A program made the position numbers and the translations under genes. Positions 15,581-24,911 of a stretch of 64,000 bases of DNA are shown here, in pieces. The DNA is from an uncultured Clostridia bacterium (GTDB taxonomy: Bacteria > Bacillota > Clostridia > Christensenellales > Borkfalkiaceae): contig CAJGDO010000002.1 in assembly GCA_904502225.1 (NCBI GenBank), positions 1-64,000 on the forward strand. The letters run 5' to 3'. Each line of letters begins with the position of its first letter. Positions within the stretch are counted from its first letter, which is position 1. A model generated the notes under the pieces. It had not been told where the DNA came from, ran no database searches, and worked only from the letters and a program-made list of their open reading frames with translations.

Positions 15581-16312
15581 CTAATATTCAACTTTCATTA
15601 AGGTTAAGCCTTTGGCAGATAAAGTTTTTCCACCCAAACTTCTCTTTCCCGTTGACAACATTTTTATAACGTCTTCTTTTTTGATTTTTCCACTGCCAAC
15701 TTTTAAGAGTGTGCCAACCATAATTCTGACCATATTATATAAAAAGCCGTTTCCACAAATGTAAAAATCAATTTGCCCGTCTTTTTCAATAATGTCAATG
15801 CTATAAATAGTTCTCACTGTGGTTTTTGCCCCGCCACCGCTTGCACTCATGCACTTAAAATCGTGTTCGCCAAGCAAAATTAAAGCCGTTTCTTTCATCT
15901 TTTTAATATCGGGCATCTTTTCCACTTGAACGGCGTATCTATCCCTTAACGGAAGTATACTTTGGCTGACGTAAGTTGAATATCTGTAAGTCTTTTTTAC
16001 AGCGTCTCTGGTTGCGTGAAAGTCCGGCTCGGCAAGTTCGCTTTTGATAACCTTTATATCGTCTGGAAGATGGATATTGAGTGCCAAAAAGAACTTTTCT
16101 GGTGGGATAGAAGAGTTTGTGTCAAAGTGTGCAACCTGCCCCAAAGCGTGAACGCCAGCGTCCGTTCTGCCACTTCCCGTCACCCTAACTTTTTCACCCG
16201 TCACTTGAAAAATGGCTTGTTCTATTTTTTCTTGAACGGTGACTGCGTTTGGTTGAACTTGCCAACCACAGTAAGAAGTGCCGTCATAACTAACTAAAAG
16301 TTTAATTCTCAT
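15581..16312 (-). CDS. truA: tRNA pseudouridine(38-40) synthase
   Basis: 243 aa. Contains YDGTSYCGWQVQPNAVTVQE and the catalytic motif VTGSGRTDAGVHALGQVAHF, where the Asp of RTDAGVH is the nucleophile, and ends with the family pattern GNGFLYNMVRIMVGTLLKVG. It makes pseudouridine at positions 38-40 of tRNA anticodon arms. The start overlaps the 3' end of ecfT by 4 nt, so it is in the ecf operon, a common Firmicutes arrangement. Confidence 0.95.
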   Translation of the reverse strand: MRIKLLVSYDGTSYCGWQVQPNAVTVQEKIEQAIFQVTGEKVRVTGSGRTDAGVHALGQVAHFDTNSSIPPEKFFLALNIHLPDDIKVIKSELAEPDFHATRDAVKKTYRYSTYVSQSILPLRDRYAVQVEKMPDIKKMKETALILLGEHDFKCMSASGGGAKTTVRTIYSIDIIEKDGQIDFYICGNGFLYNMVRIMVGTLLKVGSGKIKKEDVIKMLSTGKRSLGGKTLSAKGLTLMKVEY

Positions 16313-17133
16313 AACACCACCGCCAAAAATCCAGAAATATTTAAAAACACAATGCCCGTGATAAGCCCAGCCACTGCCAAAAAGCCTATCAAATCTCTAA
16401 AGGTAAAGGTCAATTTTTTATATCTCGTTCTGTTTTTACTGCCCGAATAGCACCTTGCATCCATAGCGTCCGCAAGTTCGTCTGCACGGCGGAAAGAACT
16501 GATTAAAAGCGGAATTAAAATAGGGATAAGCGACTTAATTTTCTTAAAAATATTGCCACTTTCAAAGTCTGCACCCCTTGCTTTTTGAGCCTTAATAATC
16601 CTGTCCGTTTCTTCTAAAAGGGTTGGGATAAACCTTAAAGCAATGCTCATAATTAAAGCAAATTCGTGCACGGGAAATTTGATAAATTTTAATGGATATA
16701 ATAAACTTTCAATACCGTCTGCAAGTTCAACGGGCGAAGTGGTTAAGGTCAAAAGACTTGCCCCCAAAACCACAAGCGAAATCCTTGCGATTATAAACCC
16801 TGCGTTAAGCAAGCCCACGTCGGTAATTTTAATAAATTGCCACTCAAAAATCACCTTGCCACTCGTGTTAAAAAACAACTGCAAAATGCCCGACAAAATG
16901 ATTAAAAAGAGTATGGCTTTTATGCTTTTAAGCACCCTTAAAAAAGGCACTTTTGCAAACGCCGTTGCGACCAAAACGAACAGCAAGCAAAGGGCAAAGC
17001 CCATAAATTGAAACTGTTTAACTATAAAGACGGCAACAATGTATGCTATAACGGCTAAAATTTTCATTCTTGCGTCCATTTTGTGAACGAAAGAAGTTGC
17101 TGGATAATATTGACCAAAGGCTACGTCTTTCAT
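16309..17133 (-). CDS. ecfT: Energy-coupling factor transporter transmembrane protein
   Basis: 274 aa with about six membrane segments and the EcfT signature: N-terminal YYPATSFVHKMDARMKIL, and a coupling region with the Ala-Arg-Gly motifs KAQKARGADFE and DAMDARCYSG. EcfT couples the two ATPases to interchangeable substrate-binding S components that take up vitamins and metals. No S component is seen in the window, as expected for a shared group II ECF module. It overlaps both neighbours by 4 nt. Confidence 0.93.
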   Translation of the reverse strand: MKDVAFGQYYPATSFVHKMDARMKILAVIAYIVAVFIVKQFQFMGFALCLLFVLVATAFAKVPFLRVLKSIKAILFLIILSGILQLFFNTSGKVIFEWQFIKITDVGLLNAGFIIARISLVVLGASLLTLTTSPVELADGIESLLYPLKFIKFPVHEFALIMSIALRFIPTLLEETDRIIKAQKARGADFESGNIFKKIKSLIPILIPLLISSFRRADELADAMDARCYSGSKNRTRYKKLTFTFRDLIGFLAVAGLITGIVFLNISGFLAVVL

Positions 17134-17996
17134 AACTTTGCCCCCCTTTCTTTAACCGCCCTAACAAAGTCCTTAACGGTTAAATCACAGTCGATATTTA
17201 TACCTTTTTTGCTTAACTCTCTAACAACTTTTGCCGTTGTTGGAAGGTCAAGCGACAAACTTTCAATAAGGTTATAATCAGAAAAAATTTCTTTTGGGCT
17301 TCCGACTGCACAAATTTTTCCGTGTGAAAAAACAGCCGTTTTCGTACAGTGTTCGGCAACCAAATTCATATCGTGCGAAACGATAATAATAGTCTTTACA
17401 AAATTTTTGTGTAGCGAGTGTAAAAGACTTAAAAAATCCCTTTTTCCAACAGGGTCTAACCCCGCAGCCGGCTCGTCAAGCACCAAAATTTCCGGTCTTG
17501 AAACGATAACGCCCGCAATCGCCACCCTTCTTTTTTGCCCGCCAGAAAGTTCAAAAGGGGACTTGTCTTTGACTTGTTCATAGTTTAGCCCAACAAGTTC
17601 AATTGCCCGCCTTACCCTTTCTTCCATTTGGCTTTCGCTTAACTCTTTTTCAAAGTTTTTAAGGGCAAAAGCAACGTCCTCAAACACGGTTTCGGCAAAA
17701 AGTTGATGCTCTGGATATTGGAAAACCATACCAATTTTCGACCTTAAACCCTTAAAGTCGCACTTCTTGTCTTGCAAACAAAATTCACCTATTTGAATTT
17801 CGCCCTTGTCTTTTGCTATCTTAATAAGCCCGTTTAAGTGTTGAACGAAAGTGGTTTTTCCGCTGCCCGTTTGCCCGATTATGCCAAAAAATTCGCCTTC
17901 GTTTATGGTTAAAGACACGTTGTCGAGAGCCTTAACCGAAAGGTCACGGGAACTTTCGCTATACACGTATGTTAGATTTTTAACGTCTATTTGCAT
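17130..17996 (-). CDS. ecfA2: Energy-coupling factor ATPase EcfA2
   Basis: 288 aa. Walker A GQTGSGKTT, Q-loop FQYPEHQLF, signature LSGGQKRRVA, Walker B ILVLDEPAAGLD and switch His in VSHDMN are all present. The LDEPAAGLDP motif and C-terminal extension are typical of EcfA2. The start is the ATG at 17996 (MQIDVKNLTYVYSE), with GGAGGG just upstream; the in-frame TTG at 18011 would place that ribosome site inside the gene. It overlaps ecfA1 by 10 nt. Confidence 0.93.
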   Translation of the reverse strand: MQIDVKNLTYVYSESSRDLSVKALDNVSLTINEGEFFGIIGQTGSGKTTFVQHLNGLIKIAKDKGEIQIGEFCLQDKKCDFKGLRSKIGMVFQYPEHQLFAETVFEDVAFALKNFEKELSESQMEERVRRAIELVGLNYEQVKDKSPFELSGGQKRRVAIAGVIVSRPEILVLDEPAAGLDPVGKRDFLSLLHSLHKNFVKTIIIVSHDMNLVAEHCTKTAVFSHGKICAVGSPKEIFSDYNLIESLSLDLPTTAKVVRELSKKGINIDCDLTVKDFVRAVKERGAKL

Positions 17997-18826
17997 AAGC
18001 CCTCCGACCAACCGATAAGAGAAGACACAAGGTCATTTTCGGTCAACACTTCGCTATTTAAGTCTATTCCGTTTTGCTTTAACTCGTCTGCAATCACTGT
18101 TGAAACAGGAAGTTCAAGTCCGAGCGAGCGGATTTTATCTTTTTTAGCAAAAATTTCTTTTGGCGTGCCAGAAAGCACGACTTCGCCCTTGTTTAAAACC
18201 AAAACTCTATCCGCATTAACTACTTCGTCCATATAATGCGTGATGTTTATAATTGTTGTTTTTTGTTCCTTGTTAAGTTTTTTTGCCACTTCCAACACTT
18301 CGTTTCTGCCTTGTGGGTCAAGCATAGCCGTCGATTCATCAAGCACCAAAACTTTTGGGTTAAGTGCCAAAACGCCAGCGATAGCAATTCTTTGTTTTTG
18401 CCCGCCAGAAAGCCTTGATGGGCTTGATTTTCTAAACTTTTGCATGCCGACAGCCGAAAGTGCAAAGTCTATCCTTTTGCCGATTTCTTGTCTTTTTACC
18501 CCCAAATTTTCTGGGCCGAACGCAATATCATCTTCAACGATTGAAGCGATAAGTTGGTTGTCAGGGTTTTGGAAAACAACGCCCACCCTTTTTCTAACTT
18601 CAAACACCTGCTTTTTATCAGCACAGTCAAAGCCATCGACAACAACTTTGCCTTTTTGAGCCTTTATAAGACCGTTGAAAAGTTTTGCAAGCGTGCTTTT
18701 GCCACTTCCGTTATGTCCGATAACGGCAATATATTCCCCTTCAAAAATTGAAAGGGAAACGTTTTTGATAACGTCTATATTGTTGTCGTAAGAAAAACTG
18801 ACGTTTTCCAAGTTAATAAGTGGCAT
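17987..18826 (-). CDS. ecfA1: Energy-coupling factor ATPase EcfA1
   Basis: 279 aa ABC ATPase: Walker A GHNGSGKST, Q-loop FQNPDNQLIA, signature LSGGQKQRIA, Walker B VLVLDESTAMLD, switch ITHYMDE. The ESTAMLDP form is typical of EcfA1. First gene of the ecfA1-ecfA2-ecfT-truA operon, transcribed away from nifJ from a clear promoter. Confidence 0.93.
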   Translation of the reverse strand: MPLINLENVSFSYDNNIDVIKNVSLSIFEGEYIAVIGHNGSGKSTLAKLFNGLIKAQKGKVVVDGFDCADKKQVFEVRKRVGVVFQNPDNQLIASIVEDDIAFGPENLGVKRQEIGKRIDFALSAVGMQKFRKSSPSRLSGGQKQRIAIAGVLALNPKVLVLDESTAMLDPQGRNEVLEVAKKLNKEQKTTIINITHYMDEVVNADRVLVLNKGEVVLSGTPKEIFAKKDKIRSLGLELPVSTVIADELKQNGIDLNSEVLTENDLVSSLIGWSEGLCK

Positions 18827-18858
18827 TTTTTCATCCTTAACAAAAATTTAATATTGAT

Positions 18859-18887
18859 ATTATACCAAAGGTCAAAATTTTTTACAA
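18859..18887 (-). promoter_or_regulatory. Promoter of the ecfA1-ecfA2-ecfT-truA operon
   Basis: Minus strand TTGTAA, 17-nt spacer, TATAAT, about 25 nt upstream of the ecfA1 ATG. Confidence 0.65.
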
Positions 18888-18957
18888 GCGAAAACAAAAG
18901 TTAATCGCCATAAATTTAATATTCGCCCAAAAACTTAATAAAAATTTTCTTTTTTCG

Positions 18958-18986
18958 TTGACTATTTTTTATTAAGAGTTTATAAT
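18958..18986 (+). promoter_or_regulatory. Strong promoter of nifJ
   Basis: TTGACT, 17-nt spacer, TATAAT; one base from full consensus. Fits a highly expressed central-metabolism gene. The leader is about 50 nt and ends in TGGAGGATT. Confidence 0.75.
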
Positions 18987-19043
18987 GATACTGTTAATTT
19001 AATATAACAAATTATTTTACTATAATCTTATGGAGGATTTTTT

Positions 19044-22000
19044 ATGAAAAAATTGACTATCGACGGTAATACCGCCGCCAGCCACGTTGCCTATGCCTTT
19101 TCAGAAGTTGCTGCTATTTACCCAATAACACCATCTTCACCAATGGCAGAAGTTGCAGATGAATGGTCAGCAACAGGCAGAGAAAACATGTTTGGTCAAA
19201 AACTCCGCCTTGCAGAAATGCAATCGGAAGCAGGTGCTGCTGGTGCAGTTCACGGCTCACTCGTTGCAGGTGCTTTGACCACAACTTACACCGCAAGCCA
19301 AGGCTTGTTGCTCATGATTCCTAACATGTACAAAATCGCAGGTGAATTATTGCCAACCGTTTTCCACGTTAGTGCTCGTGCTCTTGCTGCACACTCACTT
19401 AACATTTTCGGTGACCATGCTGACGTTATGGCTTGCCGTCAAACCGGTTTTGCTATGATTGCTTCTAACTCGGTTCAAGAAGTTATGGACTTGGCGTTAG
19501 TTTCACACCTTTCAACCTTAAAAGCAAAAGTGCCTTTCTTGCACTTCTTTGATGGTTTCAGAACCAGCCACGAAGTTTCTAAAATCGACGTAATTGATTA
19601 CGAAGATATGAAAGCACTTGTTGATATGAAAGATATTGAAGATTTTAGAGCACGTGCTCTTAACCCAGAACACCCTGTTCAAAGAGGTACTGCTCAAAAC
19701 TCTGACATTTACTTCCAAAACAGAGAAACTGCTAACAAATACTATTTAGCAACACCTGCTATCGTTCAAGAAATGATGGATAAGGTTAATAAGTTGACAG
19801 GTAGAAATTACCACTTATTCGATTACGTTGGTGCACCAGATGCTGAAAACGTTGTTGTTTTAATGGGTAGCGGTGCTGACGCTGTTGAAGAAACAATCAA
19901 CAAGATGAACGCAGAAGGTCATAAAGTTGGTATGCTTAAAGTTAGACTTTATCGTCCATTTGCTATTGATAGTTTCGTTGACGCTTTACCAAAGACTGTT
20001 AAGAAGATTGCTGTTTTAGACAGAACTAAAGAAGCAGGCTCTCTTGGTGAACCATTATACCTTGACGTATGCTCTGCATTATTAGAAAAAGGCATGACCG
20101 ACATTAAGGTTGTTGGTGGTAGATATGGTTTAGGTAGCAAGGAATTCAACCCTTCAATGATTTATTCAGTTTATAAGAACTTGGAACTTGCTGAACCAAA
20201 GAACCACTTTACAGTTGGTATCTATGATGACTTAACCAACACTTCACTTAACTTTGAAGAAAAATACGATGCTGCACCAAAAGGCACAATTTCTTGTAAG
20301 TTCTGGGGTTTAGGCTCTGACGGTACTGTTGGTGCTAACAAAAACTCTATTAAGATTATCGGTGACCACACAGACAAATACGTTCAAGGTTATTTCTTCT
20401 ATGACAGTAAGAAATCAGGCGGTATCACCGTTTCACACTTACGTTTTGGTGACACACCTATCCAATCAGCATATTTAATCGACGCTGCTGACTTCGTACA
20501 ATGCTCTAATCCATCATATATCACACGTTATAATATGACGGGCGACATTAAGAATAACGGTACTTTCTTATTCAACACTTCTGCATTGACAGTTGAAGAA
20601 TTAGAAAACGTGCTTCCAGCATCTGTTAAGAGAGATATTGCTAACAAGAACATTAACCTTTACGTTATCGACGCAATTAAGATTGCTGCTGAATTAGGTT
20701 TAAGAGGCAGAACAAACACAATTTTACAATCTGCATTCTTTAAGGTTGCAAACATTATCCCTTACGACCAAGCAGTTGATTATATGAAGAAGATGGCTTA
20801 TAAGTCATTTGCTAAAAAAGGCGATGCTATCGTTCAAATGAACTACAACGCTATTGAAAGTGCTGAAGCAAACCTTGTTAAGATTGAAGTTCCTGCAAGT
20901 TGGAAAGATGCAACTGACGGTGCACCTATGGCTGAAGTTGCTGACAACAAATATTTTAAGGATATCGTACATCCTATCCTTACTCTTGAAGGCGACAAAC
21001 TCCCTTCATCAGCATTTAACGCAGACGGTACTGTTCCAACAGGTACAACACAATACGAAAAACGTGGTGTTGCCGTTCTCGTTCCAAAGTGGGATGAAAC
21101 AAAATGTATCCAATGTAATCAATGTGCTTTCGTTTGCCCACACGCTTGTATCAGACCTGCTGTTATTAAGGAAGGCGAACAAAAACCTATTTCTTTCGTG
21201 ACCAAACCTATGATTGGTAATAAGGGTTATGAATATAGAATGCAAGTTTCTGCTCTTGACTGTATGGGTTGTGGCGTTTGTGCTGACATCTGCCCTGCAA
21301 AAGAAAAGGCACTTACAATGGTTCCATTCAATTCTATCGTTGAAACTGAAAAAGTTAACTATGAATTTAGCGAAACTCTTGAAGAAGTTAACGTTTCTGC
21401 TTGCCCAGGTTGCAAACCTTCAACCGTTAAGGGTAGCCAATTCAACAAACCACTCTTCGAGTTCTCTGGTGCTTGTGCTGGCTGTGGTGAAACACCTTAC
21501 GTTAAACTTGTCACACAATTATTCGGTGACAGAATGATAGTTGCAAACGCAACAGGTTGTTCTTCAATCTACGGCGGTTCTGCTCCTACCTGCCCTTACA
21601 CAAAGAATAAAGAAGGCAAAGGTCCTGCTTGGGCTAACTCACTCTTTGAAGATAACGCAGAATTCGGTTATGGTATGAACCTTGCTATGTCAACTCGTCG
21701 TGCTAAAATCGAAGAAGATATGAGAAAGGCGTTTGATAGCGTAAACGAAAAGACCAACGCTGCTTTTGCTGCTTGGCTTAACGATAAAGACGATGCTGAA
21801 AAATCTAAAGTTGCTGCAGAAATGGTTAAAGAAGCAATCGCAACTGAAACTGCTGACGGTTTAGATTACATTAAGGCTAACCTTGACTGCTTGGTTAAAC
21901 CATCAATCTGGATTTTCGGTGGTGACGGTTGGGCTTACGATATCGGTTATGGCGGTCTTGACCACGTGCTTGCAAGTGGCGAAAACGTTAACGTTTTAGT

Positions 22001-22544
22001 TCTTGACACCGAAGTTTACTCTAACACTGGTGGACAAGCAAGTAAGTCAACCCCAACAGGTTCTGTTGCTAAATTCGCTGCTGCAGGTAAGAGAGTTAAG
22101 AAGAAAGACTTGGGTATGATGGCTATGAGTTATGGCTACGTTTACGTTGCTCAATGCTCAATGGGTTCAAACAAGCAACAACTCTTAAACGCTCTTATTG
22201 AAGCTGAAAAATATGACGGACCATCACTTATCATTTGTTATGCACCATGTATCAACCACGGTATCAACATGACCAAATCTCAAGAAGAAGAAAAGAAAGC
22301 AGTTGATTGTGGCTACTGGCAATTATACAGATATAATCCAACCAGCATCGATGAAGGCAAAAATCCATTTACTTTGGATAGCAAAGAACCAACTGGCGAT
22401 TATAAAGCATTCTTGCTCGGCGAAACAAGGTACGCTTCACTTATGAAGGCTCGTCCAGAACTTGCTGAACAACTCTTTGAAAAGACTGAAAAAGATAGTA
22501 AAGTTCGTTTAGAAACCTATAAAAACTTGGCTAAAAACGACTAA
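19044..22544 (+). CDS. nifJ: Pyruvate:ferredoxin (flavodoxin) oxidoreductase
   Basis: 1166 aa single-chain PFOR. It converts pyruvate and CoA to acetyl-CoA, CO2 and reduced ferredoxin. Domain I has ASHVAYAFSEVAAIYPITPS; domain II follows at about 260-415. Two 4Fe-4S clusters are bound by CIQCNQCAFVCPHACI and CMGCGVCADICP (about 690-760). The C-terminal TPP domain contains CAGCGETPYVKL, FGGDGWAYDIGYGG and VYSNTGGQASKSTPTG, with extra Cys for a proximal cluster. Length matches the family. Codons favour GTT/GCT/GGT more than neighbouring genes, in keeping with high expression. It has its own promoter and terminator. Confidence 0.97.
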   Translation: MKKLTIDGNTAASHVAYAFSEVAAIYPITPSSPMAEVADEWSATGRENMFGQKLRLAEMQSEAGAAGAVHGSLVAGALTTTYTASQGLLLMIPNMYKIAGELLPTVFHVSARALAAHSLNIFGDHADVMACRQTGFAMIASNSVQEVMDLALVSHLSTLKAKVPFLHFFDGFRTSHEVSKIDVIDYEDMKALVDMKDIEDFRARALNPEHPVQRGTAQNSDIYFQNRETANKYYLATPAIVQEMMDKVNKLTGRNYHLFDYVGAPDAENVVVLMGSGADAVEETINKMNAEGHKVGMLKVRLYRPFAIDSFVDALPKTVKKIAVLDRTKEAGSLGEPLYLDVCSALLEKGMTDIKVVGGRYGLGSKEFNPSMIYSVYKNLELAEPKNHFTVGIYDDLTNTSLNFEEKYDAAPKGTISCKFWGLGSDGTVGANKNSIKIIGDHTDKYVQGYFFYDSKKSGGITVSHLRFGDTPIQSAYLIDAADFVQCSNPSYITRYNMTGDIKNNGTFLFNTSALTVEELENVLPASVKRDIANKNINLYVIDAIKIAAELGLRGRTNTILQSAFFKVANIIPYDQAVDYMKKMAYKSFAKKGDAIVQMNYNAIESAEANLVKIEVPASWKDATDGAPMAEVADNKYFKDIVHPILTLEGDKLPSSAFNADGTVPTGTTQYEKRGVAVLVPKWDETKCIQCNQCAFVCPHACIRPAVIKEGEQKPISFVTKPMIGNKGYEYRMQVSALDCMGCGVCADICPAKEKALTMVPFNSIVETEKVNYEFSETLEEVNVSACPGCKPSTVKGSQFNKPLFEFSGACAGCGETPYVKLVTQLFGDRMIVANATGCSSIYGGSAPTCPYTKNKEGKGPAWANSLFEDNAEFGYGMNLAMSTRRAKIEEDMRKAFDSVNEKTNAAFAAWLNDKDDAEKSKVAAEMVKEAIATETADGLDYIKANLDCLVKPSIWIFGGDGWAYDIGYGGLDHVLASGENVNVLVLDTEVYSNTGGQASKSTPTGSVAKFAAAGKRVKKKDLGMMAMSYGYVYVAQCSMGSNKQQLLNALIEAEKYDGPSLIICYAPCINHGINMTKSQEEEKKAVDCGYWQLYRYNPTSIDEGKNPFTLDSKEPTGDYKAFLLGETRYASLMKARPELAEQLFEKTEKDSKVRLETYKNLAKND

Positions 22545-22575
22545 TTAAACAGTCTAAATCAGTTTAGTTAAACTC

Positions 22576-22601
22576 AAAGCCCTTGATTTTTCAAGGGCTT
22601 T
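22576..22601 (+). terminator. nifJ terminator
   Basis: AAAGCCCTTGA / TCAAGGGCTTT with a TTTT loop, followed by a T-run. Confidence 0.85.
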
Positions 22602-22711
22602 GTTTTTTTGGGTTTTTGTGTCTTTTTTTGCCTTTATATTATATAATGTATATTATAAGGCGATTTTTTTAAGAATTTTGGGTTGTTTTTTAAAAATTTT
22701 CTTATTTTCCC

Positions 22712-22738
22712 TTTACTTTTTTTAAATTATAAAGTAAA
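22712..22738. promoter_or_regulatory. Dyad upstream of the first binding-protein gene
   Basis: TTTACTTT / AAAGTAAA, a perfect 8-bp inverted repeat about 20 nt before the ATG. It resembles the dyad before the second binding-protein gene and may be an operator. Confidence 0.4.
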
Positions 22739-22757
22739 TTAGAAATAGGAGAAAAAT

Positions 22758-23888
22758 ATGAAAAAAGTTTTAACCTTTCTTTTAACGCTTATTTTAAGTG
22801 TGTGTTGCCTTTTTTCGTTTGCTGGTTGTGAACAAAAAAAGATTGATAACAACGCTATTGTTGACCCAAGGGTTGACACAATTAAAGTTGGCGTAATTGA
22901 ATATGCACCACTAAATTATATGTATAGAAATACGTTCAAGGGTTTTAACACCGAACTTGCTGTTATGACCTTTAACGCTCTTGGCTATAACGTGGAATTT
23001 GTGTTGGTTGAGCCACAGGATAAGGACCAATTTATCCCTGATGCAAATGACGTTTACTCTGCCCTTAATAATAATGAAATAGATTGTTTCTGGGGCGGAA
23101 TTTCTGATGCTATCCTTTTTGATGAAGAGTTGTTCGACTTTTCTTACCCTTATTTAGAAAACTCTGTTTGCCTTGTTAAAGGCAGCACAGCATCGACCGT
23201 TTCTTCTTTGGAAGATTTAGAGGGCGAAAAGATTGCTTTTGGCGAAAATTCAGCCGGCGAAAAGTATTTTAATGAATATGTTTTAGGCACGATTGATGAC
23301 GTTTCTGCTTCAAGTTGCGAAAGGGGGCAAAAATCTGCATTACATAAAACAAAGTCTATTACAGAACCTGAAAAATACGCTATTGTTGACACCTTGATGG
23401 CTCTTTACCAAAAATATAACGGTGAATATGGCGACGTTGGTTTGACAGAAGTTGATTTAGAGCAAAAGAATTATTTAAGAGTTGTTTTCAAAGATGAAGA
23501 TGAAAACCAACTTCGTGATAACGTGAACGCTATGCTTGAAACTTTTGCAAAGGTTAAAAAGGACGACCAGTGCATAATCGAACAAATTGCTAACAAATAC
23601 AAGTTTGGCAACTATGAAAAAAGCGTTTCTGATTTTATTATAACCGATTTTTCTGCTGATGGCGGAGAAAGTGGTGGCAACGGCAGTGAAAGTGCTGGCA
23701 CAAACGAGGGCGACGGGTTATCAACCCCACCAGAAAATTCACCTTCTAACCCACCTGAAAACCAACCAGCGGGCGAAACCCCACCTACAACCGAACCAGA
23801 AGAACCAACTGAAAACCCACCACAAGCAGGTAATAACGGAAATACCGAGGATTTTAACCCAAGTTGGGCAAAACCATCTGTAATTTAA
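22758..23888 (+). CDS. Amino-acid-type ABC transporter binding lipoprotein with Pro/Glu-rich tail
   Basis: 376 aa. Signal peptide with lipobox (LFSFAGC, Cys about 24), then an SBP_bac_3 domain about 45-300: IKVGVIEYAPLNYM, GFNTELAVMTFNALGYNVEF, IDCFWGGISDAILF, FDFSYPYLENSVCLV. The last ~75 residues are low-complexity (Gly/Ser, then PPENSPSNPPENQPAG), an unusual tail for this family that could span the wall or mediate protein contacts. Its paralogue follows at 24051; a terminator lies between. Polar amino acid uptake is the likely role; the ligand is not determinable here. Confidence 0.82.
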   Translation: MKKVLTFLLTLILSVCCLFSFAGCEQKKIDNNAIVDPRVDTIKVGVIEYAPLNYMYRNTFKGFNTELAVMTFNALGYNVEFVLVEPQDKDQFIPDANDVYSALNNNEIDCFWGGISDAILFDEELFDFSYPYLENSVCLVKGSTASTVSSLEDLEGEKIAFGENSAGEKYFNEYVLGTIDDVSASSCERGQKSALHKTKSITEPEKYAIVDTLMALYQKYNGEYGDVGLTEVDLEQKNYLRVVFKDEDENQLRDNVNAMLETFAKVKKDDQCIIEQIANKYKFGNYEKSVSDFIITDFSADGGESGGNGSESAGTNEGDGLSTPPENSPSNPPENQPAGETPPTTEPEEPTENPPQAGNNGNTEDFNPSWAKPSVI

Positions 23889-23906
23889 TAATTTATAAGC
23901 AAATAA

Positions 23907-23936
23907 AAACCCACAGAGCAAAACTCTTTGTGGGTT
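23907..23936 (+). terminator. Terminator after the first binding-protein gene
   Basis: AAACCCACA / TGTGGGTTT-type stem with a T-run; separates the two paralogous genes into two transcripts. Confidence 0.75.
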
Positions 23937-23970
23937 TTTTAATTTTTTTTATTTTTTTACCTTATTTTAC

Positions 23971-23999
23971 TTTACTTCTTTAGCGTAATAAAGTATAAT
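23971..23999 (+). promoter_or_regulatory. Promoter of the amino-acid ABC operon
   Basis: TTTACT, 17-nt spacer, TATAAT. The -10 is embedded in an inverted repeat, suggesting regulation. Confidence 0.55.
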
Positions 24000-24014
24000 G
24001 GTATTACTTTATTA
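23986..24014. promoter_or_regulatory. Operator-like dyad over the -10 of the amino-acid ABC operon
   Basis: TAATAAAGTA / TACTTTATTA, a perfect 10-bp inverted repeat with a 9-nt centre. Binding here would block the promoter. The regulator is unknown; the TrpR-like gene at the end of the operon is a candidate by position only. Confidence 0.5.
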
Positions 24015-24050
24015 GAGTAAAGTGAAAAAACATTTTTAGGAGAAACTATC

Positions 24051-24890
24051 ATGAAAAAAGTTTTAACACTAATTTTAACAGTGCTTATGTCATGCGTTGC
24101 AATTTTTGCAGTTGGCTGTGCAGAAGAAAAATCTTCTGTTGTTGACCCAAGAAAAGGCAACACAATTGTTGTTGGTTATACCGTTTATGAACCAATGAAC
24201 TATACAAAAGACAAAGTTTTGGTTGGTTTTGACACCGAACTTGCAATTATGACTTTTGAAGCACTTGGCTACAACGTTCAATTCAAGTGTATCACTTGGG
24301 AAAACAAGTATATCGACCTTCATGAAGAAACCATCGATTGTATTTGGAACGGCTTTACGTCAAACGGTCAAGACACGGTTGACGGGGTTAAAAAATCAAG
24401 AGACCAAATCGTTGACTTCTCTTACAACTATATGCAAAACGCACAATGCATTTTAAGAAAGTCTTCTACCCCTGCAATCACAGACCCTGCACAATTTAAC
24501 GGCAAAACAATTGCAGTTGAAAGGGGCTCTTCTGGTGACGCACTTGCATCTTCTTACAAAACTGGCGACGTAAATATCGATATCAGTGCACTTGCATCAC
24601 AAATGGATGCTGTGACAAAGGTAAACGAAGGTCTTGTTGACTACGCTATCGTTGACGTTTTACTTGCAGATGCTATTTTAGCAGGCAGTGGATATTCTGG
24701 TTTAGTTAAAAACACAGGTCTTAACATTGCTGTTGAATATTATGCTGTTGGCTTTGCAAAAGGCAGTGAATTAACAGATAAAGTAAACGCAACGTTAGAA
24801 TATTTTGCTAAAACCGGTTATTTACAAAAACTTGCTGATAAGTATAACCTTTCAACTTCAGTAATCACCGACTTTACTTCACAAAAATAA
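24051..24890 (+). CDS. Amino acid ABC transporter substrate-binding lipoprotein
   Basis: 279 aa. Lipobox AVGC (Cys about 23) and an SBP_bac_3 domain: IVVGYTVYEPMNYT, GFDTELAIMTFEALGYNVQF, CIWNGFTSNGQ, VDFSYNYMQNAQCIL, IAVERGSSGDALASS. It is close in sequence to the protein encoded at 22758 but lacks the low-complexity tail. First gene of an operon with permease, ATPase and a TrpR-like regulator. It delivers a polar amino acid to the permease on the outer face of the membrane. Confidence 0.9.
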   Translation: MKKVLTLILTVLMSCVAIFAVGCAEEKSSVVDPRKGNTIVVGYTVYEPMNYTKDKVLVGFDTELAIMTFEALGYNVQFKCITWENKYIDLHEETIDCIWNGFTSNGQDTVDGVKKSRDQIVDFSYNYMQNAQCILRKSSTPAITDPAQFNGKTIAVERGSSGDALASSYKTGDVNIDISALASQMDAVTKVNEGLVDYAIVDVLLADAILAGSGYSGLVKNTGLNIAVEYYAVGFAKGSELTDKVNATLEYFAKTGYLQKLADKYNLSTSVITDFTSQK

Positions 24891-24911
24891 TTTTTTACTC
24901 AAGGATTTACT